From the NCBI GenBank assembly GCA_030537455.1, contig JAUNMR010000003.1:109232-173231 (forward strand): a stretch of 64,000 nt of DNA. The letters run 5' to 3'. The notes below the pieces were generated by a model. It was not told where the DNA came from and ran no database searches. It was given only the letters and a program-made list of their open reading frames with translations. Shown one piece after another: positions 34,844 through 44,307 of this stretch. Made by a program: the position numbers and the translations under genes. Position 1 is the first letter of the stretch, and every line of letters starts with the position of its first letter. The DNA is from Planctomycetia bacterium. GTDB lineage: Bacteria; Planctomycetota; Planctomycetia; Pirellulales; Thermoguttaceae.

Positions 34844-36112
34844 TTATTTTAGTTCGGTCTCGGTCTGACCGCCGAGGAATTTCGGGAGCGACTTACCGTG
34901 TTTCTTCCAGGAGAAATATTCCGCCGTGGCGGTAAAGAGCGCGTCGCCGGAGGAGTTCAGCGCGGTCTCCATAGAGTCCTGCACGACCCCAATAATAAAG
35001 CCGACGGCAACCGCTTGCATGGCGACGTCATTGGAGACGCTAAAGAGCGAGCACGCCATTGGAATGAGCAGAAGCGAGCCGCCCGCTACGCCGGCCGCGC
35101 CACAAGCGCCCAGAGACGCTATGAGCGATAGCGCCAAGGCGCTCAAGAGGGACACGTGCACGCCGACGGTGTGAGCGGCGGCAAGAGACATAATTGCAAT
35201 CGTCACAGCGGCGCCGTTCATATTAATCGTCGCGCCAATGGGAATTGAGACGGCGTACATTTCCTTATCGAGTCCGAGGCGTTCGCACAGGGACATATTC
35301 ACGGGAATATTAGCGGCGGAGCTTCGCGTAAAGAACGCTGTCACGCCCGATTCGCGTAAGACGCGCAAGACCAGGGGATACGGATTTGTACGCAACGTCA
35401 GCGCGACCAGCGTCGGATTAACCACCAGCGCGGAAATCAGCATCGTGCCAACCAGAACCAGGAGTAACTTCCCATAGGTCAAAAAGATCAAAGCGCCATT
35501 GGTCGACACGTTGGTATAGACTATTCCGAGAACGCCGAAGGGAGCGAAGTTCACGACCCAGCGTGTCAGTAATCCCAGCGCGTTGGCGAACGCCCCAAGA
35601 ACCTCAACCGTCGTATCGCTGGCGCACCTGCGCAACGCTAAACCAAAGAGGGTCGCCCAGAAGAGAATGCCGATATAACGCCCCTGCGCGATGGAGTCCA
35701 GAGGATTGGAAGTCATTGTGAGCAGGAGAGAAGTGAACGCCTCGCCGATACTCGCGGGCGCTCCGGTCGCGTCAGATTGGCTCGCCAGCTCTAGGGTTGG
35801 AGTAAACAGAAAGCTCATAACCACAGCGACCGTAGCGGCTAGAATTGTGCTAAGTAAATAAAGCGCAATCACTAGGCTAAAGCGACGATCGACGCCCGCT
35901 TGACCGCGCGCTAAAGCCGCGCAGACCAGTCCAAAGACCAAGATCGGGGCAAGACCTTTGAGCGCGCCGACAAATAAGTCGCCTAAAAGCGAAATATAGC
36001 TCAACCCACTCGCGGAAACGCCCAAAGCCAGACCGATCGCCATGCCAATGACGATGCGACAGACAAGACTTATGGCGTTATAGCGTCGAAGACAACAGAC
36101 CAACGGCGTCAT
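34844..36112 (-). CDS. sstT: Serine/threonine:Na+ symporter SstT
   Basis: 422-residue inner membrane transporter of the dicarboxylate/amino acid:cation symporter superfamily that takes up serine and threonine with Na+. It aligns by eye with E. coli SstT: LGDLFVGALKGLAPILVFGLV, LLTMTSNPLDSIAQGRYIGI, RESGVTAFFTRSSAANIPVN (transport-site loop), LGATINMN-like IPIGATINMNGAAVTIAIMS and AVGFIIGVVQDSMETALNSS. Its ATG overlaps the CDF gene stop by 4 nt (ATGA), so the two are likely translationally coupled. Function assignment is confident. Confidence 0.94.
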   Translation of the reverse strand: MTPLVCCLRRYNAISLVCRIVIGMAIGLALGVSASGLSYISLLGDLFVGALKGLAPILVFGLVCAALARGQAGVDRRFSLVIALYLLSTILAATVAVVMSFLFTPTLELASQSDATGAPASIGEAFTSLLLTMTSNPLDSIAQGRYIGILFWATLFGLALRRCASDTTVEVLGAFANALGLLTRWVVNFAPFGVLGIVYTNVSTNGALIFLTYGKLLLVLVGTMLISALVVNPTLVALTLRTNPYPLVLRVLRESGVTAFFTRSSAANIPVNMSLCERLGLDKEMYAVSIPIGATINMNGAAVTIAIMSLAAAHTVGVHVSLLSALALSLIASLGACGAAGVAGGSLLLIPMACSLFSVSNDVAMQAVAVGFIIGVVQDSMETALNSSGDALFTATAEYFSWKKHGKSLPKFLGGQTETELK

Positions 36113-37110
36113 GACTCGTGTTTCTCCTTAGCGTCTCTGTAGCGCTCATAGAGCGCTTGCCGTTGTGCACGCGCCTCCATGTGACTGGGCGATTCGATTA
36201 ATTCGCCGTCTTCGTCATTGAGTTGCGTGGGGTTAACATGTACCATTACGTGTTTTACAAAGGGGAAGTTCTGCTCCACGGCGTTGTGTACTTCATGTGC
36301 GACGCGGTGCGACTCCCAGAGCGTACGATTACCGTCCACAGCGATTTCAACCTCGACAAAGACGCGTTTGCCGAATCGGCGCGTACGCAGTAGGTCGATG
36401 CGATCCACGAGGCGATGGTCGCTAATACATTGCGCCATTTGCTTTTCCACGCTCTCCTCACAGGAAACGTCGATAATCTGCGCCAGTGCGACGCGAATAA
36501 TTCCCACGGCGACCCAGACAATCACCGCGCAGATCGCGAACGACGCTAAGGGGTCGAGCGCTTTTAAGCCCAAACGCGCTCCGAGAATACCAAGGAGCGC
36601 GCCGATCGAAGAGTACCCGTCGGCGCGATGATGCTGTGCGTCGGCTAAAAAAGCCGAGGAGTTCAGCGCAAGAGCATAGTGTCGGGTGTACCAGTACATC
36701 GCCTCTTTACTGACAATCGAGAGCGTCGCAATCAGCGCCGGCAGTACCGTAGGCGCCGGCTTGTCGACATAGAGGCGATTTACAAGCGAGTCCAAGGCGT
36801 TGTAGCCCAGCATAACGCCGGTGATCAGTAGCGCCAGCCCCAACGCCAGGGTAGTGAGATTTTCCACCTGCTCGTGACCGTAGGGATGAAGTCTATCGGG
36901 AGGCGCTGCGGAGGTCTTAACCCCCAAATACGCGATGAAAGTCGCAAGAACGTCAGACAGAGAATGAACCGCGTCTGACATAATGGCGGCCGAATGACCC
37001 AATAGCCCGGCAAGTAGCTTCGCAATCGCTAGCGCTATATTGCCGAGAATCCCCACGAGGGAAAGGCGGACAATGATCTTGTCTTCGGTGGTTTTCTCGG
37101 GATTTGGCAT
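36109..37110 (-). CDS. Cation diffusion facilitator family transporter
   Basis: 333 residues from the ATG at 37110 (an upstream TTG at 37128 is less likely). Six membrane segments; metal-site motifs are SDAVHSLSDVL in segment two (about residue 43) and ADAQHHRADGYSS in segment five (about 150), each with the H/D-x3-D pattern of CDF exporters. The C-terminal cytoplasmic domain has HxxxHxVH-type residues (HVMVHVNPTQL) and an acidic end. It exports Zn, Fe, Mn or similar divalent metals in exchange for protons; ion specificity is unknown. Coupled to sstT. Confidence 0.9.
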   Translation of the reverse strand: MPNPEKTTEDKIIVRLSLVGILGNIALAIAKLLAGLLGHSAAIMSDAVHSLSDVLATFIAYLGVKTSAAPPDRLHPYGHEQVENLTTLALGLALLITGVMLGYNALDSLVNRLYVDKPAPTVLPALIATLSIVSKEAMYWYTRHYALALNSSAFLADAQHHRADGYSSIGALLGILGARLGLKALDPLASFAICAVIVWVAVGIIRVALAQIIDVSCEESVEKQMAQCISDHRLVDRIDLLRTRRFGKRVFVEVEIAVDGNRTLWESHRVAHEVHNAVEQNFPFVKHVMVHVNPTQLNDEDGELIESPSHMEARAQRQALYERYRDAKEKHES

Positions 37111-37143
37111 GAGATTCACAGCGCACAACGCGCGCCGCCGAGG

Positions 37144-38151
37144 TTATTCTTCTTTACGCCAATTGTTCGCAAAAGTACGACGCATCGACTCGACGTGACC
37201 GCGACGTCCAAAGACCGGCAACGCGTTGAGGCGTCGTTCAAAGTCCAGGAACTCCTCTTCGGTCAGTGCAACGTCGGAAGCGCCGAGGTTCTCCTGAATG
37301 CGCGCGTGGTTCTTGGAACCGGGAATCGGCACGAGGTTCGGGTATTTATGTGACATCCACGCGAGGGAGATTTGCGCACAAGTCGCGTTATGCGCCAGGG
37401 CGTATTCGGTAATCAGGTCAACAATCGGCTGGTTGCCGGCGAGGTTCTCGCGCGACAGTTGGGGCACGAACTTACGCACGTCGTCCCCTTCGAATTTATT
37501 ATTGCTCAAGGACTTACCAGAGAGTAGTCCGCTAGCGATCGGTGAAAAGGGCACGAACCCGATATTATGAGCGACGCAAAACGGTAGTACCGCCTCTTCA
37601 CTACTTCGCTCCACGAGGGAGTAGATATTCTGCACTGCGCTCACCGGTTCAACGCTATGAGCGCGCGCCAGGAGGTCGACGTCAACCTGCGATAGCCCCC
37701 AGCCGTCGATGAGACCGTCGCGACGCAACGCGCCCATTGCCGTGGCAACTTCTTCAATGGCAATGTTTTCATTCACACGATGCAGGTAGTAAAGCTCAAC
37801 GCGCTCGGTTCCCAAACGTTTCAGAGACGCCTGCAAATGCGCGCGAACGATCTCTTCGACCGAACCGGTTGACAATTCATTGTCATGAATATGAAGCTTT
37901 GTCGCTATAACGACGTCTTTGCGCATGGTCGCGAGCGCTTCCCCGACAAGTTCTTCATTGTGTCCGGGATAGAACTGCTCTCGTCCATAGACTTCGGCGG
38001 TATCGAAGAAGGTACAACCGCGCTCATAGGCGGCGCGAATCGCGGCGATACTCTCGTCTCTCGGGGGCGCCTGACCATAGCCGTGGGAGAACCCCATGCA
38101 CCCGACGCCAATTTCTGAAACGATGATTTCGCGTAACTTACGTGTCTTCAT
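37144..38151 (-). CDS. Aldo/keto reductase
   Basis: 335 residues of the NADPH-dependent AKR superfamily. Catalytic tetrad: Asp and Tyr in FFDTAEVYG (about 49-57), Lys in VVIATKLHI (about 83), His in ELYYLHRVN (about 124). Cofactor-binding C-terminal residues appear as IPGSKNHARIQENLGA. It resembles the broad-range IolS/YajO type oxidoreductases. GAGG inside the end of rarA provides the ribosome-binding site, so it is probably cotranslated with rarA (gap 3 nt). Substrate unknown. Confidence 0.92.
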   Translation of the reverse strand: MKTRKLREIIVSEIGVGCMGFSHGYGQAPPRDESIAAIRAAYERGCTFFDTAEVYGREQFYPGHNEELVGEALATMRKDVVIATKLHIHDNELSTGSVEEIVRAHLQASLKRLGTERVELYYLHRVNENIAIEEVATAMGALRRDGLIDGWGLSQVDVDLLARAHSVEPVSAVQNIYSLVERSSEEAVLPFCVAHNIGFVPFSPIASGLLSGKSLSNNKFEGDDVRKFVPQLSRENLAGNQPIVDLITEYALAHNATCAQISLAWMSHKYPNLVPIPGSKNHARIQENLGASDVALTEEEFLDFERRLNALPVFGRRGHVESMRRTFANNWRKEE

Positions 38152-38154
38152 TTT

Positions 38155-39534
38155 TTACCTCGGCTTTTCTGCGGGGGAGTTATTTTGTCGATCCTTTTGC
38201 TCTTGGGCATGTCGCTCAGCGAGTTGACGCTTGGTCTCTTTGATCTGACGATATCGTTCGCCGTAGTTCTTTTCGAAGCCCTCGCACGTCGGGTGATAAT
38301 ATTCCTTTCCAACCAGCGAATCAGGCAGACACTGCATATCGGCGACCTTTTCCGCCAGATCATGTGCGTACTGATAGCCCTGACCGTAACCGACCTCGCG
38401 CATGAGACTCGTGACCCCGTTGCGAATATTGAGAGGAACCGGCTCGGCCAAATGCTGCAAGGCGTCGGCGCGCGCCTGGGCATAGGCGACGTCGAGCGCG
38501 TTAGACTTCGGAGCAAGCGACATATAGACGACCGCTTGAGTCAAGTGCACTGCGCACTCTGGCATACCGAGGAAATGGCAAGCCTGAAAGACGTCAATTG
38601 ATATTTGCAACGCTCGAGGATCGGTCATACCGACGTCTTCACTGGCGAACCGCACAATGCGCCGCGCAATATAGAGCGGATCCTCGCCGGCCTCAAGCAT
38701 TCTAGCGAGCCAGTAGACGGAGGCGTCGGCGTCGGAGTTGCGCATCGATTTATGGAGCGCGGAAATTAAATTGTAATGTTCTTCGCCATGTTTGTCGTAC
38801 AGGAGGGACTTGCGCGCGGTGCACTGCTCCACGATCTCCTTGGTAAGCACAACGCTATTATCGACGTTCTGACCGTTGAGAACTGCCATTTCAAGAATCG
38901 AGAGCGCCGCGCGAGCGTCGCCGTTGGCGAAGGACGCGATCATTCTCAGAGCGTCTTCTTCCGTGCGCACGTGATATTCCGCCAATCCGCGCTTGTCGAC
39001 CAGCGCGCGTTGCAACAATACGAGCAGGTCGTCCTCCGACAGCGCCGAGAGCACAAAGACGCGACAGCGCGAAAGCAGCGCGCCATTGACCTCAAAGGAG
39101 GGATTTTCCGTCGTGGCGCCGATGAGAATGATACTCCCCTTCTCCACAAAGGGAAGGAACGCGTCCTGCTGCGCTTTATTAAAACGATGGATTTCGTCGA
39201 CAAAGACAATCGTACGTTCGCCAAAGGCGCGATTACGCTCCGCTTCCTGCATAACGACGCGAATCTCTTTAATACCGCTAATGACCGCGGAGAAATTAAT
39301 GAATTTCGCGCGAGTCTGCTGAGCAATAACAGAGGCGATGGTCGTCTTGCCAACGCCGGGAGGTCCCCAGAAGATCATCGAGCTGACCGCGTCTTGCTCA
39401 ACCATTTTGCGGAGAATCTGACCGGGTCCGAGCAATTTACTCTGACCAACGATTTCCTCGAGAGAGCGTGGGCGCAATCGCGCGGCGAGCGGTTCCGGCG
39501 CGTTTTTACTGAATAAGGTCGGTTGGTCGTTCAT
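38155..39534 (-). CDS. rarA: Replication-associated recombination protein RarA
   Basis: 459-residue AAA+ ATPase of the clamp-loader family that acts at stalled replication forks. Features: LRPRSLEEIVGQSKLLGPGQ, Walker A GPPGVGKTTIA (about 57-67), Walker B FVDEIHRFNKAQQDAFLPFV (about 108-127), IGATTENPSFEVNGALLSRC with the arginine finger. The C-terminal MgsA-type domain contains SALHKSMRNSDADASVYWLA and RRIVRFASEDVGMTDPRALQ. Length is near the family's (about 440). Followed by the aldo/keto reductase with only 3 nt between. Confidence 0.95.
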   Translation of the reverse strand: MNDQPTLFSKNAPEPLAARLRPRSLEEIVGQSKLLGPGQILRKMVEQDAVSSMIFWGPPGVGKTTIASVIAQQTRAKFINFSAVISGIKEIRVVMQEAERNRAFGERTIVFVDEIHRFNKAQQDAFLPFVEKGSIILIGATTENPSFEVNGALLSRCRVFVLSALSEDDLLVLLQRALVDKRGLAEYHVRTEEDALRMIASFANGDARAALSILEMAVLNGQNVDNSVVLTKEIVEQCTARKSLLYDKHGEEHYNLISALHKSMRNSDADASVYWLARMLEAGEDPLYIARRIVRFASEDVGMTDPRALQISIDVFQACHFLGMPECAVHLTQAVVYMSLAPKSNALDVAYAQARADALQHLAEPVPLNIRNGVTSLMREVGYGQGYQYAHDLAEKVADMQCLPDSLVGKEYYHPTCEGFEKNYGERYRQIKETKRQLAERHAQEQKDRQNNSPAEKPR

Positions 39535-39621
39535 CCGAATAGTCTGATGTGAACGCGATTGAAGCGATACGAAAGGTTACGTCCTTTAATATAACGTGTG
39601 AAAAAGGCTTGGCAAGAGATA

Positions 39622-39684
39622 ATAAAAAAGCGCCGCGAATCCTTTAGAAGTAGAAAGGATAACACCTCCCAAAGGTCGCGGCGC
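39622..39684 (-). terminator. Rho-independent terminator after serA
   Basis: On the minus strand GCGCCGCGA-type arms (39676-39684 and 39630-39638) pair perfectly over nine bases, with a second CCTTT/AAAGG pairing inside, and TTTTTT follows (A-run 39624-39629 on the plus strand). Confidence 0.85.
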
Positions 39685-39769
39685 CATCACGCGCATTACA
39701 GGGAAGAAAGGAGGAAACACCCGTAACGCGCGATTAGCTTAGCTGTCGAATTCGCGTGAGCGTCGACGT

Positions 39770-41392
39770 TTAGTTCATCCAGTAGGGATATTCGCCGTTG
39801 AGCGGCAATTTCACGGCTTGCGCGTTCTCGATCTGCGGAATCGACTTGACGTCTTCCAGTAGTTCCGCGGGAATATCGCCGTCGATCGACAGTACGCTCA
39901 CCGCCAGACCGTTCGGAGCGTGAAGATTGCGTCCCATGGCCATTTGAGCGATATTCAGACCGGCTTTGGCGGTCGCGGCGCCGAGAGCAGCGACCACGCC
40001 GGGCTGATCCTGATGAACCGTGAGCAGGAGCGAACCGTCGAATTGCGAATCCAGGCGCAGACCTTTGTAAGTGATCAAACGCGGCATAGTAGCGCCGAAG
40101 ATCGCGCCGGAGTAAGTCAACGTTCCCTTGTCAGTTTCCAGTTCCACGCCGATAATCGAGTTGAAATCGGAGGATTCGCCCGACTTATCTTCCACGACTT
40201 TCAGACCGCGCTCTTGCATCATGGGGACGGCGCTCACGACGCTAATGTCTTCACTGAGCACAGCGGTGAGGAAGCCGGCGCAGAACGCGGAGGTAACAAG
40301 GGAGGTGTTCTTTTTGGCGATATCGCCACGATACTTAATCTTGCAACTACTAACCGCGCCGGGCGCGACCTGCTGACCGAACAGCCCGAGGCGATAGGCC
40401 AAATCGAGCGCGCCGCGCAACTCGGCGAGGGTCTTGGGATCGAGCGAGGAGAAGTTGACCGCTTGGCGGATGACGCCGTTTTTGAGGTAATCGACGAGTA
40501 GTTCGACCGCTTCGAGCGCGACGTTCATTTGCGCTTCGGTGGTGCTAGCTCCCAGGTGCGGGGTACATACGACGTGCGGCATACCGAAGAGCGGGCTATC
40601 GGTGCAAGGCTCTTCCGGGTAGACGTCGAGCGCGACGCCGCCGAGTTTGCCAGATTCCAGACCCTTGCGGAGCGCGTCCATATTGTAGATACCGCCGCGT
40701 GCGCAGTTGATCAGACAGGCGCCGTCTTTGAGCGCGTCGATTTCTTTTTCACCAATGAGATTGCGCGTGGCGTCGGTCAACGGGGTGTGAACCGTGAGGT
40801 AATCGACGATCGGGAGCATTTCCGCGACCGTTTCATAGAGAGTGACGTCAAGCTCTTGCGCGCGTGCTGGAGGAAGATAGGGGTCGAACGCCACGATTTT
40901 CATATCGAACGCTTTGGCGAATTTCGCAACGGTCTGACCGACGCGCCCCATACCGACGATTCCAAGCGTTTTACCGCCCAGCTGACGACCGGTGAACTTT
41001 TTGCGATCCCATCGTCCCTCGATCAACGATTGATTCGCAACACAGGTGTTGCGGCTCAGTGAGAGCATGAGCGCAAAGGTCTGTTCCGCCGTTGAAACCG
41101 TATTGCCGCCAGGGGTATTCATCACAACGATACCGGCGCGCGTGGCGGCCTTCAGGTCGATATTATCGACGCCGACGCCGGCGCGTGCGATTGCGCGCAG
41201 TCGTTTATTACCTTCGAGCGCTTCCGCGGTGATCTTAACGCCGCTACGACAGATGGCGCCGTCGAATTCCGTCAACGTTTGACGCAACTCTTCGCCAGAC
41301 AGACCGGTGCGAACTTCATATTCCAAACCGGCTTCGTCCATAAGTTTCAATCCGTCGCTAGCCAATGGGTCAAGAACAACAATCTTCGACAT
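39770..41392 (-). CDS. serA: D-3-phosphoglycerate dehydrogenase
   Basis: 540 residues; first enzyme of serine biosynthesis, oxidising 3-phosphoglycerate with NAD+. The chosen ATG (MSKIVVLDPLASDGLKLMDE) has GGAG 7 nt upstream. NAD-binding LGIVGMGRVGQTVAKFAKAF (about 145-165), catalytic Arg in NCARGGIYNMDALRKGLESG, Glu in DVYPEEPCTDSPLF and His in TPHLGASTTEAQ. An extended middle domain and a C-terminal ACT domain (LTVHQDQPGVVAALGAAT) make this the long-form type. Ends before a strong terminator. Confidence 0.97.
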   Translation of the reverse strand: MSKIVVLDPLASDGLKLMDEAGLEYEVRTGLSGEELRQTLTEFDGAICRSGVKITAEALEGNKRLRAIARAGVGVDNIDLKAATRAGIVVMNTPGGNTVSTAEQTFALMLSLSRNTCVANQSLIEGRWDRKKFTGRQLGGKTLGIVGMGRVGQTVAKFAKAFDMKIVAFDPYLPPARAQELDVTLYETVAEMLPIVDYLTVHTPLTDATRNLIGEKEIDALKDGACLINCARGGIYNMDALRKGLESGKLGGVALDVYPEEPCTDSPLFGMPHVVCTPHLGASTTEAQMNVALEAVELLVDYLKNGVIRQAVNFSSLDPKTLAELRGALDLAYRLGLFGQQVAPGAVSSCKIKYRGDIAKKNTSLVTSAFCAGFLTAVLSEDISVVSAVPMMQERGLKVVEDKSGESSDFNSIIGVELETDKGTLTYSGAIFGATMPRLITYKGLRLDSQFDGSLLLTVHQDQPGVVAALGAATAKAGLNIAQMAMGRNLHAPNGLAVSVLSIDGDIPAELLEDVKSIPQIENAQAVKLPLNGEYPYWMN

Positions 41393-41696
41393 TTTACTTC
41401 TCCGAGCAAGAACGACCATCGTCGTTCAACCTGCGACCGGAACGTTCGACGCGACGTCGTACGCAAGGGTCAAATGATTAACAGCGCGTTCGAGAATAAT
41501 CTGTGGCGCGCTAATAGATAAAATTTTATCATTTTAATCGCGCGCGTCAAGTTGTCATTTGACGAAAGGTTCACGTCTTGGCGATTTTTTTTCCGTTTTC
41601 CCGCTAAAAGAGTTAAAATCCGCGCGCAAATTTTTCAACGGTCGCCGACGTGCGTAATTAAAAACCAGGTTTGGCGCGTCACGAGCGCGCAAAACG
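41393..41696. other. Intergenic region (304 nt)
   Basis: Between serA and the first zinc-ribbon gene, all on the minus strand. No gene, clear hairpin or convincing promoter pair was seen. It contains an AT-rich stretch near 41520-41545. Confidence 0.4.
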
Positions 41697-42167
41697 TCAA
41701 CGTTTGAGCAAGAGAACCCAGTCGCCGTAGTGAGACACGAGCCAATCTTGCAGGACGTCGAACTGCATCGCGATCTGTAGAGCCTGGACACAGATCGCCA
41801 TAATCACGCCAATGAGCACGGTCGCCCAGAAGCAGTTCTGAGCTTTATAGGCTTCGTTAAAGGCCTGTGTTGTACGTCCTAGGGCAATAGCGCGTCGCGC
41901 GCGAAAAGAAAAGAATAGCCCTACCAGTCCCAAGGGCCAAAACAAAAAAGCGGTTGCGAGGCAATTCCAGACAAAGAAAGTTTTAGGACGCGCCTGCGAC
42001 GGCGCCTCTAACGCCAAATCTCCCTGGCAAACATAGGGACAAAGGAACGGAGCCTGACTTAAAGAGGAAGTAGCTTGGGGCGACGCGCCAGCGACAACCT
42101 CAGCGCCACAATGACCGCAATACGCAGCGTTGTCGTCAAGAGAACTACCACAATGAGAGCAAAACAC
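41697..42167 (-). CDS. Zinc-ribbon CD225-like membrane protein 1
   Basis: 156 residues from a GTG at 42167, aligning the start with its two neighbours (MFCSHCGSSLDDNAAYCGHCG-like); a TTG at 42185 gives six extra residues. Two CxxC pairs (CSHC, CGHC) form a zinc ribbon. Then a short Ser/Gln/Pro linker and a CD225/dispanin-like pair of membrane segments (KTFFVWNCLATAFLFWPLGL, NCFWATVLIGVIMAICVQAL) with SFRARRAIALGRTTQAFNEA between them. Function unknown; such proteins are known mainly from domain databases. Distinct from its neighbours in its long linker. Confidence 0.7.
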   Translation of the reverse strand: MFCSHCGSSLDDNAAYCGHCGAEVVAGASPQATSSLSQAPFLCPYVCQGDLALEAPSQARPKTFFVWNCLATAFLFWPLGLVGLFFSFRARRAIALGRTTQAFNEAYKAQNCFWATVLIGVIMAICVQALQIAMQFDVLQDWLVSHYGDWVLLLKR

Positions 42168-42250
42168 AGCGTTTCTTTCTATCAATTAAAGGACGGTCTA
42201 TGGCGAGGTTACAATTCCGGGTCTGGATATAGGGTTGGTCTTTCTGCGCG

Positions 42251-42661
42251 TTAGTTCATCACGCCCTGGGCAATAAAGCCGCAAAGAGCCAAGAGCACAA
42301 AGAACGCCAGCGCAATCAGGGCGATTCCCAACAGAACCAAAGAGATCGTCATACAGATAAACGCGACCTCGCTGTAAGTACGCGCGAGGACAATGTTGCC
42401 GTTATTGAGCGCATGACGCGTGAGGATTGAGAAAATCAACCCAATCAACGCGATCACATTGCTACCGCACGTGCAAAGCAGGAGCAGAAGATTGGGGATC
42501 AAGTAACTCTTCACGCCGTTGGGCTGTACGCGAGCGTATGACGGAGCGCAACTGGAACTGAATTTACACGACTCCGCCTGCTTGTGACCAACCGGCGCGC
42601 CACAGTTTGTGCAGTACGCGTCGCCTTCCTCAAGGGAACGACCACACTGAGTGCAGAACAT
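42251..42661 (-). CDS. Zinc-ribbon CD225-like membrane protein 2
   Basis: 136 residues. Zinc ribbon MFCTQCGRSLEEGDAYCTNC, then a linker and two hydrophobic segments (YLIPNLLLLLCTCGSNVIAL with a Cys-rich start, and ISLVLLGIALIALAFFVLLAL). The connecting loop SILTRHALNNGNIVLARTYS resembles the CD225 pattern. Third hydrophobic stretch may exist at the end. Paralogous to both adjacent genes; 83 nt and 98 nt spacers. Possibly one operon. Function unknown. Confidence 0.7.
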   Translation of the reverse strand: MFCTQCGRSLEEGDAYCTNCGAPVGHKQAESCKFSSSCAPSYARVQPNGVKSYLIPNLLLLLCTCGSNVIALIGLIFSILTRHALNNGNIVLARTYSEVAFICMTISLVLLGIALIALAFFVLLALCGFIAQGVMN

Positions 42662-42759
42662 TTAACGACCTTTGAAACGAAATCAGGCACAACGTGGTAA
42701 AAGAGCCGCGACCTTAGGATTGAACTATTACCTCGTCGGCTCGCGGCTCCCACGGCGCG

Positions 42760-43128
42760 TTAACTATTGGAATTCATAATTCCCAAAAGAATCAGACCGA
42801 TCAACAACACGGCGATCACCAAGGCAATGATCATGAAGATACGCGCAATCTTGCTATAGTTACGCGCTGAGTTGTAATCCTGCTTTCCCAGTGCGCTACT
42901 GGCCAAACAGGAGAAGATTGTGCCAATAATCGCAAAGATACCGCCGCCTAGGAAGATCAAGATAATATTAGGAACCAAGTGGGTCTTAATATCTGAGGTA
43001 TATTCAGAGGAGACTGCGCTGGTTTGACTGAACGACGTAGCGTTCGTTGAACTCACCGGCGAACCACAAGACGGACAGAACGCAGAGTCGTCGCTCACTT
43101 GAGCGCCACATTTTGAACAAAATGGCAT
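42760..43128 (-). CDS. Zinc-ribbon CD225-like membrane protein 3
   Basis: 122 residues from the ATG at 43128, where AAGGA lies 7 nt upstream; the frame extends further without support. MPFCSKCGAQVSDDSAFCPSC zinc ribbon with CSKC and CPSC, short Ser/Thr linker, then two membrane segments (VPNIILIFLGGGIFAIIGTI, IFMIIALVIAVLLIGLILLG) with the LASSALGKQDYNSARNYSKI loop typical of CD225 proteins. First gene in transcription order of a tandem trio. Confidence 0.72.
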   Translation of the reverse strand: MPFCSKCGAQVSDDSAFCPSCGSPVSSTNATSFSQTSAVSSEYTSDIKTHLVPNIILIFLGGGIFAIIGTIFSCLASSALGKQDYNSARNYSKIARIFMIIALVIAVLLIGLILLGIMNSNS

Positions 43129-43285
43129 TGTGGAATCCTTTGTAAAACAGAAATCTGCAACTTGTCGCAAAGTCCTAGGAGAGTTTGCGTTAAAAGAATG
43201 ACAAACGCGCCGAAGACGAGACGCCACAGCGTTCGTTTTAGCGCGTTTGTTTTGTCAATCAACCGCTTCTAGCGCTAGGGACATG

Positions 43286-43308
43286 GCGTCGTCTATGCTC
43301 GACGACGC
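43286..43308 (-). other. Hairpin downstream of mdh
   Basis: GCGTCGTC and GACGACGC form an 8-bp stem with a 7-nt loop, 46 nt past the mdh stop on the minus strand. No T-tract follows, so it may be a weak terminator or a leader structure of the zinc-ribbon genes. Confidence 0.35.
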
Positions 43309-43353
43309 TCTATCGTATGTTGACTACGCCAGAAGGGTATGGGTTCAACTAAA

Positions 43354-44307
43354 TCACGGGTTCAATTCAACCAAGTATTTCATGTTAGTGACGTTCTGAC
43401 GCACCGCTTCGCAACTCTTGGCGAAGAGCTCCGTTTCTTCTGCGGTCATTTGGAGCTTGACGACCTTCTTAACGCCGCCGTCGCCGAGCACGACAGGAAC
43501 GCCAACGTAGTAACCGCCGACGCCGTATTCTTTGTCGCAGAAAGCGACGCATGCCATGACGCGGTTTTCATCGCGAACGATCGCTTGAACCATTTTCGCG
43601 GTGGACGCGGCCGGGGCGTAGTACGCGCTACCGGTGCCCAGAAGATTGACGATTTCGCCGCCGCCAACGCGCGCGCGTTGAACGATTTCCGCCAGGCGAT
43701 CGGCCGGAATCAGTTGGGTCACGGGAATACCGCCGACCGAGGAGCAACTCGACAGCGGCACCATAGAGTCGCCGTGACCGCCCAGGAGCATCGCGGAGAC
43801 GTCTTCGACACTCACGTTCAGTTCCATAGCGATAAAGGTGCAGAAGCGCGCGGCGTCCAGAACACCCGCTTGACCAATGACGCGTTCCTTCGGAAAACCG
43901 GTGACGTCGAGCATACGTTGCACCATAGTGTCAACGGGATTACTCACAACGATCACGACCGCGTTGGGGCTAGTCTTAGCGATTTCCGCGCCGACGGAGC
44001 CGACGATCTTCGCATTGGTCGCGAGCAGGTCGTCGCGGCTCATACCCGGCTTGCGCGGAATACCGGCGGTCACAACAACCACGTCGCTATTGGCAGTGTC
44101 GGCGTAATCGGTCGTACCGGTCACGTTCGCGGTGAAGCCCAGCACTGACGCGGCTTCCGCCATATCGAGCGCTTTGCCCTTGGGCATGTCTTTCGCCGCG
44201 GGAATATCGAGGAGAACAACGTCTCCAAGACCAGCCATCGCACAATATTGCGCACACGTAGCGCCAACATTACCAGCGCCAACGACCGTGATCTTCGCTC
44301 GTTTCAT
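43354..44307 (-). CDS. mdh: Malate dehydrogenase
   Basis: 317 residues from the ATG at 44307 (MKRAKITVVGAGNVGATCAQ), giving the standard length. NAD-binding GAGNVGATCA (about 10-19), substrate-binding Arg residues in GIPRKPGMSRDDLL (about 82-95) and the catalytic His in LGGHGDSMVPLSS (about 173-185). LDH-like malate dehydrogenase type, oxidising malate to oxaloacetate in the TCA cycle. The upstream extension in the open frame is not used. Candidate promoter at 44447-44474. Confidence 0.95.
   Translation of the reverse strand: MKRAKITVVGAGNVGATCAQYCAMAGLGDVVLLDIPAAKDMPKGKALDMAEAASVLGFTANVTGTTDYADTANSDVVVVTAGIPRKPGMSRDDLLATNAKIVGSVGAEIAKTSPNAVVIVVSNPVDTMVQRMLDVTGFPKERVIGQAGVLDAARFCTFIAMELNVSVEDVSAMLLGGHGDSMVPLSSCSSVGGIPVTQLIPADRLAEIVQRARVGGGEIVNLLGTGSAYYAPAASTAKMVQAIVRDENRVMACVAFCDKEYGVGGYYVGVPVVLGDGGVKKVVKLQMTAEETELFAKSCEAVRQNVTNMKYLVELNP

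Noticed and set aside
42511..42753. Extra frame overlapping the second zinc-ribbon gene
   Set aside because: Out-of-frame shadow of a gene with clear zinc-ribbon and membrane features.
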